Position numbers and translations under genes: made by a program
Source of the DNA: Bifidobacterium pullorum subsp. gallinarum
GTDB lineage: Bacteria > Actinomycetota > Actinomycetes > Actinomycetales > Bifidobacteriaceae
Assembly: GCF_000741215.1 (NCBI RefSeq)
Contig: NZ_JGYX01000003.1
Location: forward strand, 62,345 to 126,344
Direction: 5' to 3'
Length of the DNA: 64,000 bases
Shown here: one piece after another, positions 36,172 through 51,000 of the stretch
Layout of the letters: every line of letters begins with the position of its first letter
Position numbering within the stretch: the stretch's first letter is position 1
Notes under the pieces: model-generated
Seen by the model: only the letters and a program-made list of their open reading frames with translations
Database searches by the model: none
What the model was told of the DNA's origin: nothing

Positions 36172-37111
36172 TCGGCGTCGTCCTCCGTTTCGTCGGCCCC
36201 TTCCTGCGTGGCCTCCATCAGCGCCTGGCGCACATCCAACGCGATGGCCTCGGTGGCCTGCGACAGCGAGGCGATGTCCGGGCCATGCGCCGCGATGAAC
36301 CGGGACACGGTGACCAGCACATTGCCCTTGGTGCCCTTGAACACGGTGCGCAGATCCTTGGCCTCGGCACCCTGCCAGCCGTAGCCGGGAGACAGGATCG
36401 GGCCGGTGAATTTCGCCGGGTCCACGCCGCTGTCATCGATCCACTGGCCGATGGTGGCGCCGATGATCAGGCCGACCGAGCCCATGCCGTTGATGCCCTT
36501 GTTGAACTTCTGCGCGGTGCTGGCGATGCCGTAGGCCACGGTCTTGCCCTTGTACTCGCCGCTCTGGCGGATGGCGGTCTGCATGCTCGCGCCCTCCTGG
36601 TTCGAGGTCAGCGAGGCCACGAACACGCCGCGGCTGTTGTTCAGGGCGTCGTTGATCACGCCCTGCAGGGAGCGGGCGCCGTAGTACGGCAGCAAGGTGA
36701 TGGCGTCGGCGAGCATCGGCGCCCCCGGCTTGAAATAGGCGTCGGCGATGGCCGAGATCGTGGTGGGCAGGCCGCCGTGCAGGCAGTCCACGATGGTGAT
36801 GATCTCCATCTGGCGGGCCGCATACAGCACGCGTTCGAGCGCGGCGAATCCCTTGGACCCGTACCGTTCGAACATCGGCACCTGGAACTTGACCGCGGCG
36901 GCGCGACCGTTCGCGGCCTGCAGCATGCGCATCGCGAACAGTTCGGCGCCGTCGGCGTCCACGTTGTACCCCCAGTCGGTGAGGAGTTTCCGGTGCGGAT
37001 CGATGCCCACACACAATGGACCATACTTGTCCATGGAATTCTTCAATCGCAGACCGAAATCGGACCTGCGCATCTGAATCTCTTCACTGCTGACGGTCTC
37101 GGCCATCGTCA

Positions 37112-37112
<1 letters not shown>
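36168..37112 (-). CDS. pyrF: Orotidine-5'-phosphate decarboxylase homologue (type 2) lacking two catalytic residues
   Basis: 314 residues. Overall clearly type-2 OMP decarboxylase: PLCVGIDPHRKLLTDWG, AVKFQVPMFERYG with Lys75, GVFVASLTSNQEGA, and the phosphate-gripper segment SPGYGWQGA. The catalytic D-x-K-x-x-D block, normally DAKRGDIG-x-T, reads DCLHGGLPTT at 109-118, so the catalytic Lys is Leu111 and the second Asp is Gly114. By comparison with known enzymes it should decarboxylate OMP poorly or not at all. The start at 37112 overlaps the carB stop (TGATG), with GGAAAGG five bases upstream. Confidence 0.85.
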
Positions 37113-40481
<3,369 letters not shown>

Positions 40482-40489
<8 letters not shown>

Positions 40490-41699
40490 TGCGGGTTTCC
40501 TCCTTGGACGAACGCATGAGATCGACGAAACGATCGAACAGATACGAGGCGTCATGCGGACCGGCCGCGGCCTCGGGATGGTATTGCACGGAGAACGCGG
40601 GGATGTCGACGCACTGCAGGCCTTCGACCACGTCGTCGTTCAGATCGATGTGGGAGACGAACACCCGGCCGTACCGGCCGTCACCGTACGGGGACGGAAC
40701 CGTCTCGCCGATCGGGGCGTCGACGGCGAAGCCGTGGTTGTGCGCGGTGACCTCGATCTTGCCGGTGGTCATGTCCTTGACCGGCTGGTTGATGCCGCGG
40801 TGTCCGAACTTGAGCTTGTACGTGCCGAACCCCAACGCGCGGCCCAGCAGCTGATTGCCGAAGCAGATGCCGAAGAACGGGTATCCGGCGTCCAGCACCT
40901 GGCGCAGCAGCTCCACCTCAGGCTCGGCCTGCTCCGGGTCGCCGGGGCCGTTCGAGAAGAACACGCCGTCCGGGTTCAGGGCCTGCAGCTGTTCGAAGGT
41001 GATGGTGGACGGCACCACATGCACGCGGCAGCCGCGTTCGGCCATGCGGTGCGGCGTCATGGCCTTGATGCCCAGGTCGACGGCGGCGACGGTGAACAGC
41101 GGCTCCTTGCCCTCGTACTCGCCGCACGGCTCGATGGTGTAAGTCTGCTTGGTGCTGACCTCGTCGTACAGGCTCAGCCCCTGCATCTGCGGAGTGGCCT
41201 TGACCTGGTCGAGCAGATCGTCGATGGCGCGCAGACGGCCGTTGGCGTCCTCCAGGGCCTCACCTGAAAAAACACCCGCACGCATCACGCCTGCGGAACG
41301 CAGATGGCGGACGAGCTTGCGGGTGTCGATACGGCAGATGCCGACGATGCCGTTGGCGATCAGATCATCATCCAGACTGCCGGTGGCACGCCAGTTGCTG
41401 ACGTTGGGACTGGGTTCGCGGACCACGTACCCGGCCACCCAGATCCTGGAGGATTCCGGGTCCTCGCCGTTGATGCCCGTGTCCCCGATGTGGGGGAACG
41501 TCTGCACCACGATCTGACGGTCATAACTCGGATCGGTCAGCGTCTCCTGATAGCCGGTCATGCCGGTGGCGAAGACGATCTCACCACAGGTGGAGCCACG
41601 CGCGCCGTAGGGCTCCCCCACATAGACCTGCCCGTCCTCCAACACGAGAACGGCATCGTCCTTGGAGAACATCACGGCTCCGGAATCGGTCTGGTTCAC
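40482..41699 (-). CDS. carA: Carbamoyl-phosphate synthase small subunit
   Basis: 405 residues. Glutaminase subunit delivering ammonia to CarB. N-terminal domain [21 protein letters not shown], then a class I amidotransferase with the nucleophile Cys in [16 protein letters not shown] and the His-x-Glu pair in [11 protein letters not shown]. The GTG at 41699 has AAGGGGG six bases upstream; the ATG at 41672 (MFSKDDAV) preceded by GGAG is also plausible. The long open frame beyond 41699 runs into nusB and is rejected. Confidence 0.95.
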
Positions 41700-41742
41700 C
41701 AAAACCCCCTTTATCCTTGGGTCGAATCTACCCTTTAGAGTA

Positions 41743-41771
41743 CCGGCCGGTTGGGACTCGCAACCGGCCGG
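41743..41771 (-). terminator. Hairpin between nusB and carA
   Basis: 10-bp inverted repeat CCGGCCGGTT / AACCGGCCGG with a 9-base loop in the 85-base gap between nusB and carA. No U-run follows. It may end the efp-nusB transcript or modulate carA. Confidence 0.5.
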
Positions 41772-41784
41772 AATCCTTGAAAAA

Positions 41785-42315
41785 TCACTCGTTAGCTGCG
41801 GACTCGCCGGACTGTTCGGCGGTGTCGGCATCGGACGGAGCCCCCGCGGGCCCATCGCCCTGGGCGGACGTATCGGCCACGGTCCGCTCGGCGGCGTCCT
41901 CCTGCGGCGCGATCTGCGACTTGTCGGCGCACACGGCACTCAGCAGGCCGTGGATGAACGACGGGGCGTCGTCGGCGCACAGCGTCTTGGCCAAGCCCAG
42001 GGCCTCGTCGATGGCCACCTTGTCCGGTACATCGTCGTTGAACAGGATCTCCCAGGCGGCGATACGCAGGATGTTGCGGTCCACAACACCCATGCGCTTG
42101 ACCTTCCACCGGGTGGAATGCTCGTCGAGCACGCGGTCGATCTGACGGCGGTGGTCGGCCACGCCGCGCACGATCTCGATGGCGTAATCGGGCAGCGGGG
42201 TCTGGGCGCCAGGCAGGGCGATGCGCTCAGCAAGAAGGGACAGGATGTCCTGTCCCTTCTCGTCCGCTTCGTACAACGTGTTCAGAGCCCTCTTGCGGGC
42301 GGTGGAACGTGCCAT
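41785..42315 (-). CDS. nusB: Transcription antitermination factor NusB
   Basis: 176 residues. Helical RNA-binding protein that works with S10 on rRNA antitermination. Core features: [54 protein letters not shown] and [14 protein letters not shown]. About 40 residues of acidic, low-complexity tail (from about residue 135) are extra compared with E. coli NusB. It follows efp by 26 bases, a common actinobacterial pairing. Confidence 0.95.
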   Translation of the reverse strand: MARSTARKRALNTLYEADEKGQDILSLLAERIALPGAQTPLPDYAIEIVRGVADHRRQIDRVLDEHSTRWKVKRMGVVDRNILRIAAWEILFNDDVPDKVAIDEALGLAKTLCADDAPSFIHGLLSAVCADKSQIAPQEDAAERTVADTSAQGDGPAGAPSDADTAEQSGESAANE

Positions 42316-42341
42316 GAAGCTCTCGGTGTCCCTTCTTCAGG

Positions 42342-42908
42342 TCAGTTGTTCTCGCGACCCAGATAGGAGCCGTCGCGGGTGTCGACCTTGACCTTCTCGC
42401 CCTCGCCGATGAACAGCGGGACCTGGATCTCGGCGCCGGTCTCCACGGTGGCCGGCTTGGTGCCGGCGTTGGAGCGGTTGCCCTGCAGACCCGGCTCGGT
42501 GTGGGTGATGGTCAGCACCACGGAGGCCGGCAGTTCCACGCTCAGCGGGGTGCCGTCATGGAAGCTGACGATGCAGTCGGTGCCTTCGAGCAGGTACTTG
42601 CTCTGGTCGCCGACCAGGGTCTTGGGGATGTAGATCTGGTCATAGGTGGTCATGTCCATGAAGACGTAGTTGTCGCCGTCCTCATAGGAGTACTGCAGGT
42701 TGCGGTTGTCGACGGTCTCGAACTCCATCTTCATGCCCGCGTTGAAGGTCTTGTCCACGATCTTGCCGGACAGCACGTTCTTGATGGTGGTGCGCACGAA
42801 GGCCGGGCCCTTGCCGGGCTTGACGTGCTGGAACTTGACGACGGTCCACAGCTGGCCGTCCAGGTTCAGGACGGATCCGTTCTTGATGTCATTGGTAGTC
42901 TGTGCCAC
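42342..42908 (-). CDS. efp: Elongation factor P
   Basis: 188 residues. Relieves ribosome stalling at polyproline. Three-domain EF-P with the tip loop [12 protein letters not shown] near residues 29-40; the Lys between two glycines is the position modified in other bacteria. C-terminal signature region [28 protein letters not shown] is complete. No poxA/yjeA-like modification gene is seen in the window. Monocistronic or co-transcribed with nusB. Confidence 0.97.
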   Translation of the reverse strand: MAQTTNDIKNGSVLNLDGQLWTVVKFQHVKPGKGPAFVRTTIKNVLSGKIVDKTFNAGMKMEFETVDNRNLQYSYEDGDNYVFMDMTTYDQIYIPKTLVGDQSKYLLEGTDCIVSFHDGTPLSVELPASVVLTITHTEPGLQGNRSNAGTKPATVETGAEIQVPLFIGEGEKVKVDTRDGSYLGRENN

Positions 42909-43057
42909 TGTTGTTCACCTATTCACTCGATGGTTGTTGGCAACGTTCAAAATGAGCCTTGCCTATTATGCCACCACGTCTATACAGGAGCTTCGAATCG
43001 GCCCCTATCCGAACCGGATGACGGTATACGACCCGCCAGCGAGGGTGCCCGGATATG

Positions 43058-43094
43058 CGAATGCCCCGGAACCGCTGGGGTTCCGGGGCATTCG
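43058..43094 (-). terminator. tuf terminator hairpin
   Basis: 16-bp inverted repeat (CGAATGCCCCGGAACC / GGTTCCGGGGCATTCG) with a 5-base loop, 44 bases after the tuf stop. No U-run follows. Confidence 0.7.
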
Positions 43095-43137
43095 GTATGC
43101 GCTAGTTCAGGCGCACCGAGTCATCGACTGATCGGAA

Positions 43138-44337
<1,200 letters not shown>

Positions 44338-44401
44338 TGTGTGTTGTCCTCCTGGACGTCTCGTAGTACTCCCCGGGTTTGCGGCCCGAGGCACTCGCTA
44401 C

Positions 44402-44407
44402 ATTGTA
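44402..44407 (-). promoter_or_regulatory. Candidate tuf promoter -10
   Basis: TACAAT on the minus strand about 65 bases upstream of the tuf ATG. No good -35 hexamer is seen at the usual spacing. Confidence 0.5.
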
Positions 44408-44446
44408 CTGGGTTGCTGGGTTGTGTGCCACTTTGGTGCCCCGAAC

Positions 44447-44480
44447 CCAGTCAGCGCTACAAAATTCTAGCGCTGACTGG
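44447..44480 (-). terminator. fusA-tuf intergenic hairpin
   Basis: Perfect 13-bp inverted repeat (CCAGTCAGCGCTA / TAGCGCTGACTGG) with an 8-base A/T-rich loop, between the fusA stop and the tuf promoter. Likely a full or partial terminator of the rpsL-rpsG-fusA transcript. Confidence 0.7.
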
Positions 44481-44510
44481 AGACAGAAGCGACCATTATG
44501 GCTGCGCGTG

Positions 44511-46640
44511 TCACTCGCCGCGCTGGGCCTTGATGATCTCGTCGGAGACGTTCTTCGGAACCTCGGCGTACGAGTCCATCTGCATGGTGAACATGGCGCG
44601 GCCCTGGGTCTTCGAACGCAGATCGCCGATGTAGCCGAACATCTCGGACAGCGGGACCTTGGCGTCGATGACCTTGACGCCGGTGGCGTCGGTCATGGAC
44701 TGGATCTGGCCACGACGGGCGTTCAGATCGCCCATCACGTCGCCCATGTACTCCTCCGGGGTACGCACCTCGACGGCCATGATCGGCTCGAGGATGACCG
44801 GGTGGGCCTTCGGGGCCGCCTCCTTGAAGCACATGGAGCCGGCGATCTTGAAGGCCATTTCCGAGGAGTCGACGTCGTGGGTCTGGCCGTCGGTGACGGT
44901 GGCCTTGACGCCCACCACCGGGAAGCCGGCGAGGACGCCGGACTCCATGGCCTCCTGCACGCCCGCATCGATCGAAGGAATGAATTCCTTGGTGATGTGG
45001 CCGCCGGTGACCTCGTTGTGGAACTCGTAGGTCTCGCCGTTCTCGGTGTCGAGCGGCTCGAAGTTCATCAGGACCTTCGCGAACTGGCCGGAACCACCGG
45101 TCTGCTTCTTGTGCGTGTATTCCTGGTTCATGACGGCCTTGCGGATCGTCTCACGGTAGGCGACCTGCGGCTTGCCGACGTTGCACTCGACCTTGAACTC
45201 GCGGCGCAGACGATCGACGATGATGTCGAGCTGGAGCTCGCCCATGCCGGAGATCAGGGTCTGGCCGGACTCCTCGTCGGTCTTGACCTGGAAGGTCGGA
45301 TCCTCGTCGGAGAGCTTGGCCAGGGCGATGCCCATCTTCTCCTGGTCGCCCTTGGTCTTCGGCTCCACGGCCACCTCGATGACCGGATCCGGGAAGGTCA
45401 TGGACTCCAGGGAGATCGGGGCCTTCTCGTCGCACAGGGTGTCACCGGTGGAGACGTTCTTCAGGCCCACGAAGGTGTAGATGTTGCCTGCGGAGGCACC
45501 GTCGACCGGGTTCTCCTTGTCGGCGTGCATCTGGAAGATCTTGCCGACGCGTTCCTTCTTGCCCTTGGTGGAATCGAGCACGTTGTCGCCGGGCTTGACG
45601 GCGCCGGAGTACACGCGCACGAACACGAGCTTGCCGTAGAACGGGTGGGTCGAGATCTTGAAGACCAGAGCCGAGAACGGATCGGACACGACCGGCTTGC
45701 GGTCGATCTCGATGGACTCGTCCTTCGGGTCGAAGCCGACGATGGACGGCACGTCCTCCGGGCTCGGCAGGAAGTCGACCACGGCGTCCAGCATCGGCTG
45801 CACGCCCTTGTCCTTGAACGCGGAGCCGCACAGCACCGGGTAGGCCTCACGGGCCACGGTCAGCTTGCGGATGCCGGCGCGGATCTCGTCCTCGCTCAGC
45901 TCGCCGGACTCGAGGTACTTCTCAAGCAGCTCCTCGTCGGACTCGGCGACCATGTCCAGCAGCTCGGCGCGGTACTGCTCGGCCTTGTCCTGCAGGTCGG
46001 CCGGGATGTCCACGGTGTCGTAGTGGGCGCCCATGTCGTCCTTCACGTCGTTCCAGACGTAGGCCTTCATGCGGATCAGGTCCACGACGCCGACGAAGTC
46101 GTTCTCGGCGCCGATCGGCAGCTCGACGACCAGCGGGGTGGCGCCCAGCTTGTCCTTGATGGTCTGGACGGAGTAGTAGAAGTCAGCGCCCAGCTTGTCC
46201 ATCTTGTTGATGAAGCAGATGCGCGGGACACCGTACTTGTCGGCCTGACGCCACACGGTCTCGGACTGCGGCTCCACGCCCTCCTTGCCGTCGAACACGG
46301 CGACGGCGCCGTCGAGGACGCGCAGCGAACGCTCGACCTCGGCGGTGAAGTCCACGTGGCCCGGGGTATCGATGATGTTGATCTGATACTTGTCCTCGGT
46401 GTCGTGGGTCTGACGGTTCCAGAAGCAGGTGGTGGCGGCGGACTGGATGGTGATGCCGCGCTCCTGCTCCTGCGCCATGAAGTCCATGGTCGAGGCGCCG
46501 TCATGGGTCTCGCCGATCTTGTAGTTCTTGCCGGTGTAGTACAGGATACGCTCGGTGGTGGTGGTCTTACCGGCATCGATGTGGGCCATGATGCCGATGT
46601 TGCGGACCTTGTTCAGGTCAGTGAGCACGTCTTGTGCCAT
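44511..46640 (-). CDS. fusA: Elongation factor G
   Basis: 709 residues. Translocase GTPase. G1 [15 protein letters not shown], switch [34 protein letters not shown], and domains III-V complete ([30 protein letters not shown]). Third gene of the str operon after rpsL and rpsG, with tuf downstream under a separate promoter. Confidence 0.98.
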   Translation of the reverse strand: MAQDVLTDLNKVRNIGIMAHIDAGKTTTTERILYYTGKNYKIGETHDGASTMDFMAQEQERGITIQSAATTCFWNRQTHDTEDKYQINIIDTPGHVDFTAEVERSLRVLDGAVAVFDGKEGVEPQSETVWRQADKYGVPRICFINKMDKLGADFYYSVQTIKDKLGATPLVVELPIGAENDFVGVVDLIRMKAYVWNDVKDDMGAHYDTVDIPADLQDKAEQYRAELLDMVAESDEELLEKYLESGELSEDEIRAGIRKLTVAREAYPVLCGSAFKDKGVQPMLDAVVDFLPSPEDVPSIVGFDPKDESIEIDRKPVVSDPFSALVFKISTHPFYGKLVFVRVYSGAVKPGDNVLDSTKGKKERVGKIFQMHADKENPVDGASAGNIYTFVGLKNVSTGDTLCDEKAPISLESMTFPDPVIEVAVEPKTKGDQEKMGIALAKLSDEDPTFQVKTDEESGQTLISGMGELQLDIIVDRLRREFKVECNVGKPQVAYRETIRKAVMNQEYTHKKQTGGSGQFAKVLMNFEPLDTENGETYEFHNEVTGGHITKEFIPSIDAGVQEAMESGVLAGFPVVGVKATVTDGQTHDVDSSEMAFKIAGSMCFKEAAPKAHPVILEPIMAVEVRTPEEYMGDVMGDLNARRGQIQSMTDATGVKVIDAKVPLSEMFGYIGDLRSKTQGRAMFTMQMDSYAEVPKNVSDEIIKAQRGE

Positions 46641-46672
46641 GAGTGTTTTCCTTAGCTCTCGTTATCGAGTGA

Positions 46673-47143
46673 TTACCAGCGGTAATGAGCGAACGCCTTG
46701 TTGGCCTCCGCCATCTTATGAGTATCCTCGCGGCGCTTGACAGAGGCGCCCAGGCCGTTGGAGGCGTCGAGGATCTCGTTGGCGAGACGCTCGGCCATGG
46801 TCTTCTCACGACGGGCACGGGAGAAGTCGGTCAGCCAGCGCAGCGACAGCGTGTTGGCGCGGGCCGGCTTGACCTCGACCGGCACCTGGTAGGTGGCGCC
46901 ACCGACGCGGCGGGAACGCACCTCAAGGCTCGGACGGATGTTGTCCAGGGCGCGCTTCAAAACGGCGACCGGCTCCTGGTCGGTCTTCTCCTTGACCATA
47001 TCGAGCGCGGAGTAGACGATGTCCTCGGCGATCGACTTCTTACCGTCCAGGAGGATCTTGTTGATGAGCTGGGCCACGACGGTCGAGCCGTAGATCGGAT
47101 CGGGCAGCAGCTGATGCTTCTTGGCAGGTCCTTTACGCGACAT
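46673..47143 (-). CDS. rpsG: 30S ribosomal protein S7
   Basis: 156 residues. Primary 16S rRNA-binding protein that organises the 30S head. [22 protein letters not shown] and [21 protein letters not shown] are the conserved signature segments. It starts six bases after the rpsL stop and is followed by fusA after 32 bases. Confidence 0.98.
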   Translation of the reverse strand: MSRKGPAKKHQLLPDPIYGSTVVAQLINKILLDGKKSIAEDIVYSALDMVKEKTDQEPVAVLKRALDNIRPSLEVRSRRVGGATYQVPVEVKPARANTLSLRWLTDFSRARREKTMAERLANEILDASNGLGASVKRREDTHKMAEANKAFAHYRW

Positions 47144-47148
47144 ATCTC

Positions 47149-47520
47149 TTACTTCGCCTTCTTTGCTCCATACAGGGAACGACCCTGCTTACGGTCCTTG
47201 ACACCCTGGGTATCCAGCGCGCCACGCACGATGTGGTAGCGCACGCCCGGCAGATCCTTCACACGGCCGCCGCGCACGAGCACGATGGAGTGCTCCTGCA
47301 GGTTGTGGCCCTCACCGGGGATGTAGGCGGTGACTTCAACGCCCGAGCTCAGGCGCACACGAGCGACCTTACGCAGAGCCGAGTTCGGCTTCTTCGGGGT
47401 GGTGGTATACACACGGGTGCACACGCCGCGGCGCAGCGGGCTGCCCTTCAGGGCCAAAGTCTTCGACTTCTTCGGCTTGGCCTGGCGTCCCTTACGGACG
47501 AGCTGTTCAATCGTAGGCAA
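47149..47520 (-). CDS. rpsL: 30S ribosomal protein S12 (TTG start)
   Basis: 123 residues. Decoding-centre protein. Conserved [19 protein letters not shown] and [17 protein letters not shown]; the lysines of PKKPNS and RVKDLPG, where streptomycin-resistance mutations occur, are wild type. The conserved start [13 protein letters not shown] coincides with a TTG at 47520, with GGAGA seven bases upstream; no ATG or GTG is available in frame nearby. First gene of the rpsL-rpsG-fusA operon. Confidence 0.97.
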   Translation of the reverse strand: MPTIEQLVRKGRQAKPKKSKTLALKGSPLRRGVCTRVYTTTPKKPNSALRKVARVRLSSGVEVTAYIPGEGHNLQEHSIVLVRGGRVKDLPGVRYHIVRGALDTQGVKDRKQGRSLYGAKKAK

Positions 47521-47801
47521 CTGAATTCTCCGATTCGTTGGTTGTTCTTCATCTGTGGAGCCGCCACACTGCGCCCACACTTCCCTTGAATCGGAAAGAC
47601 AGCCCAGTCCACCGGCCCGATGGCCCCTTGTCCTCCTGCCGCCGCATTACTGCGCGCATTCCCGCGGACTCGGGGATGTCCCGCCCGCCCACGCCTGTCA
47701 CATAAGGCATGCCGGCGGCACACACAAATATCTAGGATAGCAGCACACCGGACAGCGCCCTGGCCTGCGTGTCGTGACCAGACCCGGATAGTGCTATGAC
47801 A
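47521..47801 (-). other. Leader and promoter region of the ribosomal str operon
   Basis: No gene. A possible -10, TATCCT (minus strand, 47739-47734), lies about 215 bases before rpsL, which would give a long leader; the -35 region is poor. The leader is GC-rich and can fold, but I see no recognisable r-protein binding element. Confidence 0.4.
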
Positions 47802-47825
47802 AAGGCCCCGCCGAAGCGGGGCCTT
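47802..47825 (-). terminator. tRNA-His terminator
   Basis: 10-bp stem AAGGCCCCGC / GCGGGGCCTT with a tetraloop, directly after the tRNA 3' end and followed on the minus strand by TTTGTC. Confidence 0.85.
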
Positions 47826-47827
47826 GC

Positions 47828-47904
47828 TGGGGTGGATAACGCGGCTCGAACGCGCGACCTGCTGAACCACAATCAGCTGCTCTACCGACTGAGCTATATC
47901 CACC
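47828..47904 (-). tRNA. tRNA-His (anticodon GTG)
   Basis: Full cloverleaf on the minus strand: acceptor GTGGATA / TATCCAC, D-stem GCTC / GAGC, anticodon stem GCTGA / TCAGC with loop TTGTGGT (anticodon GTG), T-stem GCGCG / CGCGT with loop TTCGAGC. The extra G at position -1 (47904) facing C73, specific to tRNA-His, is encoded, and so is the CCA end. Confidence 0.96.
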
Positions 47905-47946
47905 ATGTGTGTCATCCGGTCTCCCGGATTCGCACAACAGATGGAT

Positions 47947-47952
47947 ACTATA
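47947..47952 (-). promoter_or_regulatory. tRNA-His promoter -10
   Basis: TATAGT on the minus strand, about 43 bases upstream of the tRNA 5' end. Confidence 0.55.
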
Positions 47953-48137
47953 CAGGATTTTCCCGACAACGCGAATTCGGCGCGTCGCGCCGGTCCCGCA
48001 CGACGGGAAACGGGGTCGATCACCCAGCCGCGTACACCAGAAACGCACACCATCAACCAAGACATGTGCTGTTTCGTTCGCTGCAACCGTATGCAATGAG
48101 CGCTACGAAACATTGGGTTTTCGCGGCACGAACAGGG

Positions 48138-48166
48138 TGGACAATGTGCGTTTTGCCGGGTATACT
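48138..48166 (+). promoter_or_regulatory. Near-consensus promoter with no adjacent gene
   Basis: TGGACA (48138-48143), 17-base spacer, TATACT (48161-48166). Five of six matches in each hexamer. The nearest conserved ORF starts almost 500 bases later. Confidence 0.7.
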
Positions 48167-48172
48167 GAAAGC

Positions 48173-48480
48173 GGAGGCCGGAGTTATGGTCGGATGGGAA
48201 TCCATCAGGCGGTAACGAAGCACCGATTCCTTAAGGTTCGTGCAACGCCTCCAATAACGCAACAGGCAGTGCCGGCGGACACGATGGAGATGGACGAGCA
48301 GGCAAGGTGACAGCAACGGCAAGGTGGCCGGAACGTCTGCCGGATGATGTGGATGGATAGTGGTATCGAGTGATGGTATTGGTTCCGCGCAGGGCGGCGC
48401 GGCAGAACTGAAGATGATGACCTCCTTTCGCGGTGAGGGCCCGGATCCCAAGGCAGGGACCCGGGCCCTCACCGTATATG
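48173..48480 (+). ncRNA. Candidate non-coding RNA or long leader
   Basis: The stretch from the promoter at 48138 to the hairpin at 48431-48474 has no conserved ORF. It begins with a possible leader peptide (ATG at 48186, nine residues MVGWESIRR, GGAGG eight bases upstream). Just before the hairpin it carries CCTCCTTTC, identical to the anti-Shine-Dalgarno end of 16S rRNA. I do not recognise RNase P, SRP, tmRNA or a known riboswitch in it. It could be an sRNA or an attenuated leader of the aldolase gene. Confidence 0.35.
48431..48474 (+). terminator. Large GC-rich hairpin upstream of the aldolase gene
   Basis: 14-bp perfect inverted repeat CGGTGAGGGCCCGG / CCGGGCCCTCACCG with a 16-base loop. 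It has no U-run, like several other hairpins in this window. Terminator or attenuator. Confidence 0.55.
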
Positions 48481-48656
48481 CCGGGCGCATCGGAGGTCAT
48501 AGACCGGCTTGAGTCAGGGAATATAGACCGGCACATAGGCCAGAGTCATAGGCACAGATCGTGCATCCGGAGTCGGCCGCCCTATTGGCGCTCGGTGGCG
48601 ATACACTGCACCTCGGTACCGCTTCCACCCACCGTTCAATCGACAAGGAGTCGACC

Positions 48657-49682
48657 ATGCTGTCCTTCGAAAACGACTACTGCTGCGGCGCGCACCCCTC
48701 CATCCTGGAGCGCCTCGCCGCCACCAACGCCACCCAGCATCCCGGATACGGTTCCGACGACGTCTGCGCCGCCGCCGCGGAGAAGATCCGCCGAGCCTGC
48801 GCCAGCCCCGAGGCCGACGTACGGTTCCTGGTCGGCGGCACCCAGACCAACCAGACCGTCATCGACGCCATCACCCCGCCCTACGCCGGCGTGGTGGCTG
48901 CGGACACCGGCCACGTCAACGTGCATGAGGCCGGCGCCATCGAGGCCACCAGACACAAGGTGCTCACGCTTCCCCACCACAACGGCAAGATCGACGCGGC
49001 TGAGCTGCGCGACTACTGCACCACGTTCTATGCGGACGGCAACTATGAGCATATGGTCTTCCCCGGCACCGTCTACATCTCCCACCCCACGGAATACGGC
49101 ACGCTGTATACGCTAAACGAGCTGGAGGCGCTGCGCGCGGTCTGCGACCGCTTCGGCATGAAGCTGTTCCTCGACGGCGCGCGTCTCGGCTACGGCCTGA
49201 CCGCCGATGGCACCGATGTCACGCTGCAGGACATCGGCCGCCTGACCGACGTCTTCTACATCGGCGGCACCAAGGTCGGCGCGCTGTTCGGCGAGGCCGT
49301 GGTCTTCCCGAAGAACGATGCGCCGGCGCATTTCCTGACCCTGATCAAGCAGCACGGCGCGCTGCTGGCCAAGGGCTGGCTGCTCGGCCTGCAGTTCGAC
49401 ACGCTGTTCGAGAACGACCGCTACATGACCATCGCCCGCCATGCCAACGAGGCCGCCGCCCGCATCCGCACGGTGCTGCGCGAGCGCGGTTACACGCTGA
49501 CGATGGAGACGCCGACCAACCAGATCTTCATCACCATGGACAACGAGACGATCGCCCGTCTGCAGGAACACGTTCGCCTCGGCTTCATGGAGAAGGCCGA
49601 CGACACGCACACGGTGATGCGCATCTGCACCGCCTGGTCCACCACCGACGAGCAGGTCGACGAGCTGATCGCCCTGCTGTGA
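48657..49682 (+). CDS. Threonine-aldolase-like PLP enzyme
   Basis: 341 residues of the beta-eliminating lyase/threonine aldolase family (PLP fold type I), expected to split threonine or allo-threonine into glycine and acetaldehyde. N-terminal SFENDYCCGAHPSILERLA, the cofactor-stacking region around HVNVHEAGAIEATRHKV, the PLP Asp in LFLDGARLGYGL, and the Schiff-base Lys in YIGGTKVGALFGEA. AAGGAG lies six bases before the ATG at 48657. Preceded by the hairpin region described above; convergent with the glycosyltransferase. Confidence 0.9.
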   Translation: MLSFENDYCCGAHPSILERLAATNATQHPGYGSDDVCAAAAEKIRRACASPEADVRFLVGGTQTNQTVIDAITPPYAGVVAADTGHVNVHEAGAIEATRHKVLTLPHHNGKIDAAELRDYCTTFYADGNYEHMVFPGTVYISHPTEYGTLYTLNELEALRAVCDRFGMKLFLDGARLGYGLTADGTDVTLQDIGRLTDVFYIGGTKVGALFGEAVVFPKNDAPAHFLTLIKQHGALLAKGWLLGLQFDTLFENDRYMTIARHANEAAARIRTVLRERGYTLTMETPTNQIFITMDNETIARLQEHVRLGFMEKADDTHTVMRICTAWSTTDEQVDELIALL

Positions 49683-49756
49683 CGCTGCCATGACTCCGCC
49701 GTGGCACCGCCGAACGGTGCACGGGCACTGGGCCGGTGACGGATCCGTCGCCGGCC

Positions 49757-50935
49757 CTACGCGTTCCGTGCCCCGGAACGTCCGGCGATGACCTCGCGCT
49801 CCATCGCCACGAACCGGCGGACGCTCGCCTCCACCGAATAATGCGTCCTGGTGTGTTCGGCGTACCGCGCACCCCATGCGGACAGCTCGTCCGGGTGATC
49901 GATCCACCAGTCGATGCGCTGGGCGAGCGCCGCCACATCCCCCACCGGGAACAGCGACTCGTCCAACAGCGAGAACTGTCCGGCCGCGCTCAGACGCGAC
50001 GCGGCGATCACCGGCACCAGGCCGCTGGCCATGCCCTCGATCACGCTCACCGATTCCAGGTCGGCGATGGACGGGTGCACGAACAGGTCGCCGGACCGCA
50101 GCAGCTCCGGCATCTCGGTATTGCGGTGGAAGCCGATCTCCACCTGTCCCGGCAGCAGACGATCCGCCGTCCGCTGCAGTCGCCTCTTCAACGGTCCGGT
50201 GCCGGCGATCGTCAGCCGGATGGAGGAGGCGTGCCGGCACATCGCCGCCGCACGGATCAGCGTGATCTGGTCCTTCTCATTGCTCAGTCGGCCCGAGGCC
50301 ACGATATGGAACGGCGTCGGCGCCGGAACGCCGCCGGCACGCTGAGACTTGGGCGTGAACCGCGGCTCGTAGCCGTTCGAGATCACCGTGATCGGGGTCT
50401 TGTACCCATGCGAGCGCAGCAGGCTCGCACCGAGTTCCGTGGGTACGTGGATGCGGTCGACCTTGGAGAACAGCCACCAGTCGAACAGACGGTAGATGAT
50501 CGCGTCGATGCCGGGCACATGCTTGAGCGGCCCGGCGGAGTAGGTGATGTTCTCGGGCTGCACGTGGTACCCGGCGGTGACGGGGATGCCCATCTGCCGG
50601 GCCATCCGGCAGGCGTGCTGGCAGAACCGGAACGGCGTGTACAGGTGTACCACGTCCACGCCGAGGAACGCGGCACGGAACAGGGTGTCGCTCGGTTCGG
50701 CGAACTGCATCTGCTGCTTCTTGGCCACCCAGCTGACCAACGGCACATGATTGACCCGCGCGGGGAAGTCGGGGGCGCCGATGCCCACCAGACGGACGCG
50801 ATGCCCCTGCCGTTCGAGTTCATCGGCCCATTGCAACGCCGAATTCGACGTGCCGTTGCCGCGGTTGCCTGAGGTGTCAACCACCATGGCGATGGTCAGC
50901 GGCCGTTCGCCGTCCCCATACCTTTGCTCGTTCAT
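49757..50935 (-). CDS. GT4-family glycosyltransferase
   Basis: 392 residues, GT-B fold. N-terminal domain AMVVDTSGNRGNGTSNSALQWADELERQGH, an inter-domain hinge, and the C-terminal nucleotide-sugar site HIVASGRLSNEKDQITLIRAA plus the EX7E-like ESVSVIEGMASGLVPV. The closest described relatives by motif are diacylglycerol glucosyltransferases making membrane glycolipids; the acceptor is not proven by sequence. No membrane helix is evident; probably peripheral. Convergent with the aldolase gene and divergent from purT. Confidence 0.85.
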   Translation of the reverse strand: MNEQRYGDGERPLTIAMVVDTSGNRGNGTSNSALQWADELERQGHRVRLVGIGAPDFPARVNHVPLVSWVAKKQQMQFAEPSDTLFRAAFLGVDVVHLYTPFRFCQHACRMARQMGIPVTAGYHVQPENITYSAGPLKHVPGIDAIIYRLFDWWLFSKVDRIHVPTELGASLLRSHGYKTPITVISNGYEPRFTPKSQRAGGVPAPTPFHIVASGRLSNEKDQITLIRAAAMCRHASSIRLTIAGTGPLKRRLQRTADRLLPGQVEIGFHRNTEMPELLRSGDLFVHPSIADLESVSVIEGMASGLVPVIAASRLSAAGQFSLLDESLFPVGDVAALAQRIDWWIDHPDELSAWGARYAEHTRTHYSVEASVRRFVAMEREVIAGRSGARNA

Positions 50936-51000
50936 CCCCTCATTCTATCGCCGCGCGCCGCTACCGCCGCAACATCGCCGGACGATGGCAGAATGTGAGT

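Noticed and set aside
48053-48490. 145-codon minus-strand frame in the tRNA-aldolase gap
   Set aside because: No Shine-Dalgarno at its start, odd composition, and it lies across a good plus-strand promoter and hairpin.
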